Shown here in pieces: positions 9,856 to 17,676 of a stretch of 64,000 nt of DNA; within the stretch, counting starts at the first letter, position 1, and every line of letters starts with the position of its first letter. The DNA is from Shinella zoogloeoides (lineage in GTDB: Bacteria > Pseudomonadota > Alphaproteobacteria > Rhizobiales > Rhizobiaceae): the NCBI RefSeq assembly GCF_033705735.1, contig NZ_CP131130.1, positions 871,001 through 935,000 on the forward strand, in the 5' to 3' direction. Below the pieces are notes generated by a model. The model searched no databases. It worked only from the letters and a program-made list of their open reading frames with translations, and was not told the DNA's origin. A program made the translations under genes and the position numbers.

Positions 9856-11523
9856 ATGGCAAAAGAAGACGAACTGGTGTTCCTGCCGCTTGGCGGCGTC
9901 GGCGAAATCGGCATGAACCTTGCGCTCTACGGCTACGGCCCGAAGACGAACCGCCAGTGGATCATGGTCGATTGCGGCGTCACCTTCCCGGGGCCGGACC
10001 TGCCGGGCGTCGACCTCGTTCTGCCCGATATCCGCTTCCTCGCCGAGGAGCGCAAGAACCTCAAGGGCATTATCATCACCCACGCCCACGAAGACCATTA
10101 CGGCGCGCTGAACGAGCTGTGGCCGGGCCTCAACGTGCCGGTCTATGCCTCGCCCTTCACGGCCGGCATGCTGGAAGCCAAGCGCGACTTCGAGCGCAGC
10201 CGCGTCGAGATCCCGGTGACGATCTTCAAGCAGGGCGACAGGATCAATCTCGGCCCGTTCGAGATCGAGGCCATCGGCGTCAATCACTCGATCCCCGAGC
10301 CCATGTCGCTGGCGATCAAGACGCCGCTCGGCACCGTCGTCCACACGGGCGACTGGAAGATCGACCTCGAACCCTCGCTCGGCCCCCTGACGGACGAGGC
10401 GCGCTTCCGCAAGCTCGGTGACGAGGGCGTTCTGGCGCTGATCTGCGACAGCACCAACGCGGTGCGCGACGGCATCTCGCCCTCCGAGCGCGAGGTTTCC
10501 GAGAGCCTGACGAAGATCATCGAAAGCGCCGAGGGCAGGGTGGGCATCACCACCTTCTCCTCGAATGTCGGCCGCATCCGCTCCATCGCGCAGGCCGCGG
10601 AAGCCGCCGGCCGCGAGGTGCTGCTGCTCGGCAGTTCCATGAAGCGCGTGACGGAGGTGGCGCGCGACATCGGACTCATGGAGGGCCTGAAGCCCTTCAT
10701 CGCGGAGGACGAGTTCGGCTATATCCCGCGCGACAAGGTCGTCGTGATCCTGACGGGCAGCCAGGGCGAGCCGCGCGCCGCGCTTGCCAAGATCGCCCGC
10801 GACGAGATGCGCAACGTCGCCTTCACCGCAGGCGACACGATCATCTTCTCCTCCCGCGCCATTCCCGGAAACGAGAAGGCGATCAACGACATCAAGAACG
10901 GCCTGATCGAGCAGGGCATCCACATCGTCACCGATTCCGAGGCGCTGGTGCACGTCTCCGGCCATCCGCGCCGCCATGAGCTGCAGCAGATGTACGGCTG
11001 GGTGCGCCCGAAGATGGTCGTGCCGGTGCATGGCGAGGCCGCGCATCTGACGGCCCATGCCGAGCTTGCCGAGCAGTCCGGCATCGCCGAGGTGCCGCGC
11101 GTGCGCAACGGCGATGTGCTGAAGCTCGCGCCTGGCGCGCCCGAGGTCGTGGACCACGCCCCCTTCGGCCGTATCTTCAAGGACGGCAACCTCATCGGCG
11201 ATTACGAGGAGATGGGCATCGGCGACCGCCGCAAGCTCGCCTTCGTCGGCCACGTCGCCGTCAGCGTTTTGCTCGACAGCCGCTACGACTTCATGGGCGA
11301 CCCGGAAGTCGAGCCCTTCGGTCTGCCGCAGTTCGACGACGAGGGCGAGGATATGGGCGACACGCTCTACGACGCCGTGCTCGGCGCCGTCGAAAGCATC
11401 CCCCGCGCCCGTCGCAAGGATCTGGAAATGGTGCGCGAGGCCGTGCGCCGCGCGGTCCGTTCGACGGCCAACGAAATCTGGGGCAAGAAGCCCGTCGTGA
11501 CGGTGTTCCTGACGAAGGTCTGA
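9856..11523 (+). CDS. rnj: Ribonuclease J (beta-CASP metallo-beta-lactamase)
   Basis: 5'-3' exoribonuclease and endonuclease acting on 5'-monophosphate RNA, including rRNA maturation. The 555-residue product starts MAKEDELVFLPLGGVGEIGM. It carries the zinc motif THAHEDHYGAL (about residues 76-86), the beta-CASP segment, and GHPRRHELQQMYGWVRPKMV with later HGEAAHL. I preferred the ATG at 9856 over an in-frame TTG at 9847. It lies 15 bp after birA, apparently in the same transcript. RNase R and RNase E are encoded elsewhere in this window. Confidence 0.95.
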   Translation: MAKEDELVFLPLGGVGEIGMNLALYGYGPKTNRQWIMVDCGVTFPGPDLPGVDLVLPDIRFLAEERKNLKGIIITHAHEDHYGALNELWPGLNVPVYASPFTAGMLEAKRDFERSRVEIPVTIFKQGDRINLGPFEIEAIGVNHSIPEPMSLAIKTPLGTVVHTGDWKIDLEPSLGPLTDEARFRKLGDEGVLALICDSTNAVRDGISPSEREVSESLTKIIESAEGRVGITTFSSNVGRIRSIAQAAEAAGREVLLLGSSMKRVTEVARDIGLMEGLKPFIAEDEFGYIPRDKVVVILTGSQGEPRAALAKIARDEMRNVAFTAGDTIIFSSRAIPGNEKAINDIKNGLIEQGIHIVTDSEALVHVSGHPRRHELQQMYGWVRPKMVVPVHGEAAHLTAHAELAEQSGIAEVPRVRNGDVLKLAPGAPEVVDHAPFGRIFKDGNLIGDYEEMGIGDRRKLAFVGHVAVSVLLDSRYDFMGDPEVEPFGLPQFDDEGEDMGDTLYDAVLGAVESIPRARRKDLEMVREAVRRAVRSTANEIWGKKPVVTVFLTKV

Positions 11524-11534
11524 TTGCCGCGCAG

Positions 11535-11733
11535 CCCCTCATCCCGCTGCCGCGGCCTTCTCCCTGTAAACGGGGAGAAGGAGGGTGGGGCGAGGCGTTG
11601 CCCCGAACGACGTTGGGTAGACCTGCACGACATCTCCTTCGCCCAGTCTGACGGGAGACGATATGCGGGAAACCGTTGCAACATCCCCTTCTCCCCGTTC
11701 GCGGGGAGAAGGTGGCGGCAGCCGGATGAGGGG
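11535..11733. repeat. Palindromic intergenic mosaic element, copy A
   Basis: The ends CCCCTCATCCCGCTGCCGC (11535-11553) and the reverse complement at 11715-11733 pair at 18 of 19 positions. Inside are two hairpins built on CCTTCTCCC/GGGAGAAGG: 11556-11581, and 11687-11712 with an 11-bp stem and a TTCG loop. The same words recur at about 38710-38805 and 54938-55121. It resembles the intergenic mosaic/palindromic elements described in rhizobia, but I cannot assign it to a named family. It lies between rnj and the epimerase gene and may act as a transcript end. Confidence 0.8.
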
Positions 11734-11770
11734 CTTGCTGCCGACCAATTGCCCCATGGGAGAGACGCGC

Positions 11771-12175
11771 ATGCTCGGAAGGGTCAACCACATCGCCATC
11801 GCCGTGCCGGATCTCGCCGCCGCGACCGCGACCTATCGCGACACGCTCGGCGCCACGGTTTCCGCCCCTCAGGCCCTGCCGGAACACGGCGTGACCGTGG
11901 TTTTCGTCGAGCTGCCGAATACCAAGGTGGAGCTGCTGGAGCCGCTGGGTGAGGGCTCGCCCATCGCCGCCTTCCTGGAAAAGGCGCCCGTCGGCGGCAT
12001 GCATCACATCTGCTACGAGGTGGACGACATTCTCGCCGCCCGCGACCGGCTGGTGGCGAGCGGCGCGCGCGTGCTCGGCGACGGCATGCCGAAGACCGGC
12101 GCGCATGGCAAGCCGGTGCTGTTCCTCCACCCCAAGGATTTCCTCGGCACGCTGGTCGAGCTGGAAGAGGTGTGA
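11771..12175 (+). CDS. mce: Methylmalonyl-CoA epimerase
   Basis: Interconverts (2R)- and (2S)-methylmalonyl-CoA in propionyl-CoA metabolism. The 134-residue protein belongs to the vicinal-oxygen-chelate fold. Metal-ligand and family motifs are visible: NHIAIAVPDL (residues 6-15), GMHHICYEVDD and FLHPKDFLGTLVELEE at the C-terminus. The ATG at 11771 follows a purine stretch GGGAGAGA. Upstream in-frame codons fall inside repeat element A and are not conserved, so they are excluded. The DUF1467 gene follows after 77 bp. Confidence 0.93.
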   Translation: MLGRVNHIAIAVPDLAAATATYRDTLGATVSAPQALPEHGVTVVFVELPNTKVELLEPLGEGSPIAAFLEKAPVGGMHHICYEVDDILAARDRLVASGARVLGDGMPKTGAHGKPVLFLHPKDFLGTLVELEEV

Positions 12176-12252
12176 CAGCACGTCGCGCCGACCGCCCGTT
12201 TGAACTTCTTCGCCGAGAGGCGTAAAAGGGCCGCTGTCACAAGGGACCGACC

Positions 12253-12522
12253 ATGCAGCTGTTTTCCTTCTTCGCCGTCTATTTCGTCGTCTGGTGGATG
12301 ACGCTCTTCGCCGTCCTGCCCTTCGGTCTGAAGACCCAGGCCGAGGCGAACGAGGTGGTTCCGGGCACGGTGGAAAGCGCTCCCGCCCGGTTCCGCGGCG
12401 GCCGTGTCATGCTGCTGAACACCATCGTCTCCGCTATCGTCTACGGCGCCTGGTATATTCTCTCGGTGCGCTTCGGCTATGGCATCGACGCGATCCCGCA
12501 ATTCTATCCGAGCTACGACTGA
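12253..12522 (+). CDS. DUF1467 family membrane protein
   Basis: An 89-residue protein with two hydrophobic segments, one at about residues 4-24 and one at about 53-72, linked by a hydrophilic loop containing KTQAEANEVVPGT. The pattern, with FGLKTQ after the first helix, matches the DUF1467 family common in alphaproteobacteria, where it often follows methylmalonyl-CoA epimerase and precedes proS. The function is unknown. It is probably co-transcribed with the epimerase gene. Confidence 0.88.
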   Translation: MQLFSFFAVYFVVWWMTLFAVLPFGLKTQAEANEVVPGTVESAPARFRGGRVMLLNTIVSAIVYGAWYILSVRFGYGIDAIPQFYPSYD

Positions 12523-12804
12523 GCGGCCGCCACAGGCGTTAACGCGTCGTTAGCAGGCCGGAAGCAAGACATTCCGCCACTGCCGGGATAGGAAGAAAAA
12601 GTCTTCCGATTGCCCTTCTTCGGATATTGCCGGGAAATAACCGTCTTACGGGAATGCCCGACCCAGCGTGAAGCGCCTGCGCGCGGTCTTGCCTTACGGT
12701 ATGTGGGGGAGATCTCCGCAGCGACCGCCGGTGTGCGGCTTTGACGCATGGACCCGGACGGGAAAGCTGTTAGAGGAGAGGCGCCTTCGGGCGAAAAGCA
12801 AAAA

Positions 12805-12829
12805 AAAACAAGGCTGAAAGCCTTGTTTT
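12805..12829 (-). terminator. Strong intrinsic terminator, best on the minus strand
   Basis: AAAACAAGGC (12805-12814) and GCCTTGTTTT (12820-12829) form a 10-bp perfect stem with a 5-base loop. Read on the minus strand, the stem runs straight into a run of nine T. On the plus strand only four T follow. It could end a minus-strand RNA from the proS upstream region and, less efficiently, the mce-DUF1467 transcript. Confidence 0.75.
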
Positions 12830-13027
12830 ACAGGTATCGCGTGATCTTTATCCGTTGTGCGGTGGCAGCGTCTACGCGCGCCAAAGATCTGATCCTCCCA
12901 AGACTTGACCGCGAAATTGGCGAGAATTTGTACTTCTTGCCTGTTTTGTGGCCTGAAACTAGCCCAAAGCTTGGGCGTTGTCATCCGCTTTTTTGCATTT
13001 TTGCTACAGTGGAATAAAATTTTTCCG

Positions 13028-13057
13028 TTGACAAGGCGCGCGCAATTTCCGTTATTT
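13028..13057 (+). promoter_or_regulatory. Candidate sigma-70 promoter for proS
   Basis: A perfect -35 hexamer TTGACA is at 13028-13033. At an 18-base spacing there is TTATTT at 13052-13057, an acceptable -10. It lies in AT-rich DNA and would give a leader of about 180 bases before the proS ATG at 13242. Confidence 0.45.
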
Positions 13058-13241
13058 GCGGCCCCATTTTTTCGCCACATTTCTTTGGGCCGTCCACGAC
13101 GGTGGACAGTGCTTCGCGCCGATGTCGCCACCCGCCCTGCCGGGTTCCCTTCCTGTGGCGAAGCGTTTATGAACGCATGAAAATCAACGTCATTTTGCCC
13201 GATTCCCCGAATAGGGCGGATCAGTCACTCCGGAACCCGAT

Positions 13242-14570
13242 ATGCGCCTTTCCCGCTTCTTCCTGCCCATCCTCAAGGAAAACCCCAAGGAAGCCGAGAT
13301 CGTCTCCCACCGGCTTATGCTGCGTGCGGGCATGATCAAGCAGCAGTCCCAGGGCATCTATACCTGGCTGCCGCTCGGCAAGCGGGTGCTCGACAAGGTC
13401 AACGCCATCATCCGCGAGGAGCAGAACCGCTCCGGCGCCGTCGAGCTTTTGATGCCGACGCTGCAGTCGGCCGAGCTCTGGCAGGAAAGCGGCCGCTACG
13501 ACGCCTATGGCAAGGAGATGCTGCGCATCAAGGACCGCCAGGAGCGTCCGATGCTCTACGGCCCGACCAACGAGGAGATGATCACGGACGTCTTCCGCTC
13601 GTTCGTGAAGTCCTACAAGGATCTGCCGCTCAATCTCTACCACATCCAGCTCAAGTTCCGCGACGAGATCCGTCCGCGCTTCGGCACCATGCGCTCGCGC
13701 GAGTTCCTGATGAAGGACGCCTATTCCTTCGACCTCAACCGCGAAGGCGCCGTGCATGCCTATAATCGCATGTTCGCGGCCTATCTACGCACCTTCTCGC
13801 GCATGGGCCTGCGCGCCATTCCGATGCGCGCCGACACCGGCCCGATCGGCGGCGATCTCAGCCATGAATTCATCATCCTCGCCGATACGGGCGAATCCGA
13901 AGTCTTCTGCCACAAGGACTTCCTGAATTTCGACATTCCGGGCGTGGACACCAATTTCGACGACGTCGCGGGCCTGCGCGCCATCTTCGACAAGTGGACC
14001 TCGCGCTACGCCGCGACGTCCGAGATGCACGACGCACCCGCCTTCGAGGCGATCCCGGAAGGCGAGCGCCTGTCCGCCCGCGGCATCGAGGTCGGCCATA
14101 TCTTCTATTTCGGCACGAAGTACTCCGAAACCATGGGCGCCAAGGTGCAGGGTCCCGACGGCAAGGAGCATACCGTGCACATGGGCTCCTACGGCATCGG
14201 CCCGACGCGCCTCGTGCCGGCGATCATCGAAGCCTCGCATGACGAGAACGGCATCATCTGGCCGAAGGCCGTCGCGCCTTTCGAGGCCATCGTCATCAAC
14301 ATGAAGTCGGGCGACGAAGCCTGCGATGCGGCCTGCGAAAAGATCTACGGCGCGCTGCTGAACGCCGGCGTCGACGTGCTCTACGACGACAAGGACGAGC
14401 GCGCGGGGGCCAAGTTCGCCACCGCAGACCTCATCGGCGCGCCGGTGCAGGTCATTGCCGGCCCGCGCGGCGTGGCGAACGGCGAGGTCGAGATCAAGGA
14501 TCGCAAGACCGGCGAACGCGAGACGCTGACCATCGAGGCAGCCATCAATCGCCTGACGTCCGGCAATTGA
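13242..14570 (+). CDS. proS: Prolyl-tRNA synthetase, short alphaproteobacterial type
   Basis: Charges tRNA-Pro. The 442-residue length marks the short form found in Alphaproteobacteria, which lacks the inserted editing domain of the about 570-residue E. coli enzyme. Class II motifs are visible: motif 1 region [20 protein letters not shown], motif 2 [20 protein letters not shown] (about residues 136-155), and motif 3 [15 protein letters not shown] (about 311-325). The C-terminal anticodon-binding domain includes [15 protein letters not shown]. The ATG starts in a conserved [16 protein letters not shown]-terminus. lolC follows after 27 bp. Confidence 0.97.
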   Translation: MRLSRFFLPILKENPKEAEIVSHRLMLRAGMIKQQSQGIYTWLPLGKRVLDKVNAIIREEQNRSGAVELLMPTLQSAELWQESGRYDAYGKEMLRIKDRQERPMLYGPTNEEMITDVFRSFVKSYKDLPLNLYHIQLKFRDEIRPRFGTMRSREFLMKDAYSFDLNREGAVHAYNRMFAAYLRTFSRMGLRAIPMRADTGPIGGDLSHEFIILADTGESEVFCHKDFLNFDIPGVDTNFDDVAGLRAIFDKWTSRYAATSEMHDAPAFEAIPEGERLSARGIEVGHIFYFGTKYSETMGAKVQGPDGKEHTVHMGSYGIGPTRLVPAIIEASHDENGIIWPKAVAPFEAIVINMKSGDEACDAACEKIYGALLNAGVDVLYDDKDERAGAKFATADLIGAPVQVIAGPRGVANGEVEIKDRKTGERETLTIEAAINRLTSGN

Positions 14571-14597
14571 TGCGGACCGGCGGCAACGGGAGGTAAC

Positions 14598-15905
14598 ATG
14601 GCTGACGCAGCGAGCGGCGCGCCCGCAACCGAGGCTCAGGTCTTCAGGAAAAACCGCCCGTTCTCCGCTTTCGAGCGGATGGTCGCCTGGCGCTACCTGC
14701 GCTCGCGACGCAAGGAAGCCTTCATCTCGGTGATCGCCGGCTTCTCGTTCATCGGCATCATGCTCGGCGTCGCCACCCTCATCATCGTCATGGCGGTGAT
14801 GAACGGTTTCCGCACCGAGCTGATTTCGCGCATCCTCGGCATCAACGGCCACATGATCGTCCAGCCGATCGACAGCCCGCTGAACGACTATGCCGCACTG
14901 GCCGACCGCTTTTCCGCCGTACCGGGCGTGACGATGGCGATCCCGCTCGTCGAAGGCCAGACGCTGGCCTCCGGCACGGCGGGGGCGGGCACCGGCGCAC
15001 TGGTGCGCGGCGTGCGCGCCGACGACCTTGCGAAGATGAAGGCCGTCTCCGACCATATCAAGGAAGGCGATCTCGTCGGCTTTGCCGCCGGCAGCGGCGT
15101 TGCCATCGGCGCGCGCATGGCCGAGCAGCTCGGCCTCAGCGCCGGCGGCCAGATCACGCTCGTCGCGCCCGAGGGCGACGTCACGCCGCTCGGCGTGAAC
15201 CCGCGCGTGAAGACCTATACCGTCTCCGCCATCTTCGAGATCGGCATGTCGGAATACGACGCCTCGATCATCTACATGCCGCTGGAGGAAGCGCAGCTCT
15301 ACTTCAATTCCGAAGGCATCGTGCAGTCGATCGAGCTCTTCGTCTCCAACCCGGATGCCGTCGACCAGCTCCGCCAGCCGCTGGAGGCCGCCGCCGGGCG
15401 GCAAATCTTCATCACCGACTGGCGACAGCGCAATCGCACGTTCTTCTCGGCGCTGGAGGTCGAGCGCAACGTCATGTTCATGATCCTGACGCTGATCGTG
15501 CTCGTCGCAGCGCTCAACATCATCTCCGGCCTCATCATGCTGGTGAAGGACAAGGGCAGCGACATCGCGATCCTGCGCACCATGGGCGCGACATCCGGCG
15601 CCATCATGCGCATCTTCTTCATGACGGGCGCGGCCATCGGCACGGTCGGCACGTTTGCCGGCGTCCTGCTCGGCGTCGTCGTCTGCCTCAATGTCGAATC
15701 CATCCGCCAGTTCTTCTCGTGGATTTCGGGCACGACGCTGTTCAACCCGGAACTCTATTTCCTCAGCCAGCTTCCGGCCGACATGAATGCCGGCGAGACC
15801 GTTTCGGTCGTCGTCATGGCGCTGGCGCTCTCGTTCCTCGCGACGATCTTCCCCGCCTGGCGCGCCTCGAAGCTCGATCCGGTCCAGGCCCTTCGGTACG
15901 AATAG
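14598..15905 (+). CDS. lolC: Lipoprotein-releasing ABC transporter permease (LolC/LolE family)
   Basis: Inner-membrane permease that extracts outer-membrane lipoproteins and hands them to LolA. The 435-residue product has the family layout: one N-terminal transmembrane helix (about residues 44-67) after the [20 protein letters not shown] motif, a periplasmic domain (about 70-285), then three helices in an FtsX-type domain (about 290-425). It ends [18 protein letters not shown]. Many alphaproteobacteria have a single LolC/E-type permease (a LolF-like homodimer), and no second permease gene is adjacent, so symbol choice is tentative. lolD follows after 11 bp. Confidence 0.92.
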   Translation: MADAASGAPATEAQVFRKNRPFSAFERMVAWRYLRSRRKEAFISVIAGFSFIGIMLGVATLIIVMAVMNGFRTELISRILGINGHMIVQPIDSPLNDYAALADRFSAVPGVTMAIPLVEGQTLASGTAGAGTGALVRGVRADDLAKMKAVSDHIKEGDLVGFAAGSGVAIGARMAEQLGLSAGGQITLVAPEGDVTPLGVNPRVKTYTVSAIFEIGMSEYDASIIYMPLEEAQLYFNSEGIVQSIELFVSNPDAVDQLRQPLEAAAGRQIFITDWRQRNRTFFSALEVERNVMFMILTLIVLVAALNIISGLIMLVKDKGSDIAILRTMGATSGAIMRIFFMTGAAIGTVGTFAGVLLGVVVCLNVESIRQFFSWISGTTLFNPELYFLSQLPADMNAGETVSVVVMALALSFLATIFPAWRASKLDPVQALRYE

Positions 15906-15916
15906 GAACAGAACGC

Positions 15917-16603
15917 ATGAATGCGCGCGTGGCTTTGGAACTCAAGGGCATCGAACGGCACTACGGCCAGGGCGAGACCGTGCTGACCATCCTCAAGGGG
16001 GCGGACTTCACGCTGCGGAGCGGCGAGACGGTCGCGCTCGTTGCCCCGTCGGGCACCGGCAAATCGACCCTGCTCCACATCGCCGGCCTTCTCGAAAGGC
16101 CCGATGTGGGCGAGGTCCTCGTCAACGGCCATTCCTGCGCCGAGCTTTCCGACGACCAGCGCACCGCGATCCGCCGAGGCGAGATCGGCTTCGTCTACCA
16201 GTTCCACCATCTGCTGCCGGAATTCACGGCGCTCGAGAACATCATGATGCCGCAGTTGATAGGCGGCCTCTCCAAGGCGGAGGCGCGCGAGCGCGCCGCC
16301 CAACTTCTCGACTACATGCGCATCGGTCATCGCGCCGACCATCGCCCGTCCGAGCTTTCCGGCGGTGAGCAGCAGCGCGTGGCCATCGCAAGGGCCGTCG
16401 CCAATGCCCCGCTCGTCCTTCTCGCCGACGAGCCGACCGGCAACCTCGACCCGGAGACCGCCGGCTATGTCTTCGAGGCGCTGGAAGCGCTCGCCCGCCA
16501 GTCGGGCCTCGCTGCGCTGATCGCCACCCACAATCACGAGCTGGCCGGCCTCATGGACCGCCGCGTGACGATCGAGGACGGCCTCGTGCGCGAACTGGCC
16601 TGA
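15917..16603 (+). CDS. lolD: Lipoprotein-releasing ABC transporter ATP-binding protein
   Basis: ATPase partner of the LolC/E permease. The 228-residue protein has a Walker [13 protein letters not shown] (about residues 41-52), signature [14 protein letters not shown] (about 144-157), and Walker [14 protein letters not shown]. The ATG at 15917 follows AGGAACAG and starts [20 protein letters not shown]; longer upstream in-frame starts would overlap lolC and are not conserved. Its stop lies six bases from the convergent stop of the next gene. Confidence 0.95.
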   Translation: MNARVALELKGIERHYGQGETVLTILKGADFTLRSGETVALVAPSGTGKSTLLHIAGLLERPDVGEVLVNGHSCAELSDDQRTAIRRGEIGFVYQFHHLLPEFTALENIMMPQLIGGLSKAEARERAAQLLDYMRIGHRADHRPSELSGGEQQRVAIARAVANAPLVLLADEPTGNLDPETAGYVFEALEALARQSGLAALIATHNHELAGLMDRRVTIEDGLVRELA

Positions 16604-16609
16604 CGGCTA

Positions 16610-17200
16610 TCAGTCCAGCCCGCAGATCGAACGGCCGATCTCGTCCTTCCAGTCCTTCAAAAGCACGAACTGCGCCTTCCCGGCCACCGGCTGGCCATTG
16701 CTCTTGCCCTTGCCGGTCAGGACGTTGAGATCGCATTCGTTCGTGCTGTTCTCCGCGCCTTCCTCCGCGATCGTGTCGTAGGAGGAGAAGGTGTAGCCGG
16801 CGACGATGAAGTCGAAATTACGATAGGCAATGGTGAGCGACTGGCGCCAGCGGTCGCGGCCGACCGCGTCGTTCTTCGTCGTCAGCGTGAAGGAGCCGTT
16901 GGCAAGCGCCGTCAGCTCCGGCTCCTGACCGTAAAGGGTCAAGTTGCCCCAGACGGAATTGGGTAGCGACAGGACCGGCGTCAGGCGCCCCTCCGTCTTC
17001 TTTGCGAGCCAGACATAAAGCCCGTTGTCGTCGCCGCCGTCGTCTCCGGGCGTCGCCACCACGGCAAGATCCGGCGCACCATCCTTGTCCCAGTCGCCGC
17101 TCGCCATGGCGATGATACGACCAGCCGGAAAGTCCGCGGCCGCAGCGGCGGCGGGCAGTGTGACCGAGAGAAGTAGGGCGGCAATCCAGGGTTTCATCAT
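16610..17200 (-). CDS. Secreted protein of unknown function with one FG-GAP/VCBS-like Ca-loop
   Basis: A 196-residue protein with a clear signal peptide (MMKPWIAALLLSVTLPAAAAA, split at about residue 22). Immediately after it comes MASGDWDKDGAPDLAVV, the DxDxDG-type calcium loop of FG-GAP/VCBS repeats; only one copy is seen, so this is not a full beta-propeller. Two cysteines near the C-terminus (NECDLN and SICGLD) could form a disulfide. The start ATGATG at 17200 is supported by an excellent Shine-Dalgarno (GGAGGAAAC). It converges on lolD. The function is unknown; export to the periplasm is inferred. Confidence 0.8.
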   Translation of the reverse strand: MMKPWIAALLLSVTLPAAAAAADFPAGRIIAMASGDWDKDGAPDLAVVATPGDDGGDDNGLYVWLAKKTEGRLTPVLSLPNSVWGNLTLYGQEPELTALANGSFTLTTKNDAVGRDRWRQSLTIAYRNFDFIVAGYTFSSYDTIAEEGAENSTNECDLNVLTGKGKSNGQPVAGKAQFVLLKDWKDEIGRSICGLD

Positions 17201-17424
17201 GTTTCCTCCATTCGTGGAGGCGACCATAAAGCACGCCGCGAAAGCATGCAGCCGATTTGCGCTCGCCCTACGGGAGAAATCAACAGGAAGTCGCCGCCGT
17301 CGGCCGACGTCTGACAGAGCTTTGAAACCCTCTCTTTCGCCATGCGCCGGCTGGGTCCTGGCATTCACAGATTCCCTCGGCCGGAAGGTTTTTCCGGGTG
17401 CCTGTGGAAAACTGGTTGACGCAT

Positions 17425-17439
17425 GAACAAAAATAGAAC
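17425..17439 (+). promoter_or_regulatory. Perfect alphaproteobacterial SOS (LexA) box upstream of the 28-aa peptide and dnaE
   Basis: GAAC (17425-17428), seven bases, GAAC (17436-17439) exactly matches the direct-repeat LexA operator known for alphaproteobacteria (GAAC-N7-GAAC). It lies just downstream of TTGACG (17416-17421), a good -35; a matching -10 is weak. Binding here would block the promoter. The first ATG downstream is 33 bases away. Confidence 0.8.
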
Positions 17440-17471
17440 AAACTAAAAACATAAAGGGAAAGGAAGCCAAA

Positions 17472-17558
17472 ATGACCGATTTTCTTCGTGATCTTGCTGC
17501 ATTCGCCTCCATGGCAATGTTCGTCGCCAGCTTCTCCGTCATTCTTTTCGGCATCTGA
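17472..17558 (+). CDS. 28-residue single-span membrane peptide, SidA-like SOS candidate
   Basis: The frame ATG at 17472 to TGA at 17558 encodes 28 residues. A short polar N-terminus (MTDFLRD) is followed by about 20 hydrophobic residues ending in a terminal Ile, which fits one membrane helix with no C-terminal tail. A good ribosome site (AAAGGAAG, 17458-17465) is correctly spaced. A perfect SOS box is 33 bp upstream and dnaE starts 118 bp downstream. Caulobacter SidA, a 29-residue SOS-induced inner-membrane peptide that blocks division through FtsW/FtsN, has the same size, topology and LexA control. Homology to SidA is an inference I cannot test here. Confidence 0.7.
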   Translation: MTDFLRDLAAFASMAMFVASFSVILFGI

Positions 17559-17676
17559 CGGCGGGCCTTCCGCCATGTGCGCCCGGCGTGGAAACCGGGT
17601 GCAAAGCCAAGAACCGTCTGGACGAGGCGGGGTCGAATCCGCTTAAGCTTCCCGTCTGACTGAAAGGACGATTGCG

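Larger units (their letters stand above)
12523..13241. other. 719-bp gap without a convincing protein gene
   Basis: No reading frame here has rhizobial codon bias or a recognisable product. The stretch from about 12795 to 13080 is clearly more AT-rich than its surroundings. It contains a terminator-type hairpin at 12805-12829, a small hairpin GCCCAA-AGC-TTGGGC at 12962-12976 and a TTGACA promoter candidate for proS at 13028. The T-rich side of the terminator is on the minus strand, which suggests an unannotated minus-strand RNA. Confidence 0.6.

Noticed and set aside
12748..13017. 89-codon plus-strand frame upstream of proS
   Set aside because: It runs through the terminator hairpin and AT-rich region, lacks rhizobial codon bias and a ribosome site, and looks like no protein I know.
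17416..17445. Complete promoter assignment at the peptide SOS box
   Set aside because: TTGACG is a good -35 but no hexamer at 16-18 bases resembles a -10 well, so I report the LexA box without a defined promoter.
17618..17640. T-arm-like GGGGTCGAATCCGC upstream of dnaE
   Set aside because: It looks like a tRNA T-loop, but no acceptor, D or anticodon stem can be drawn around it.
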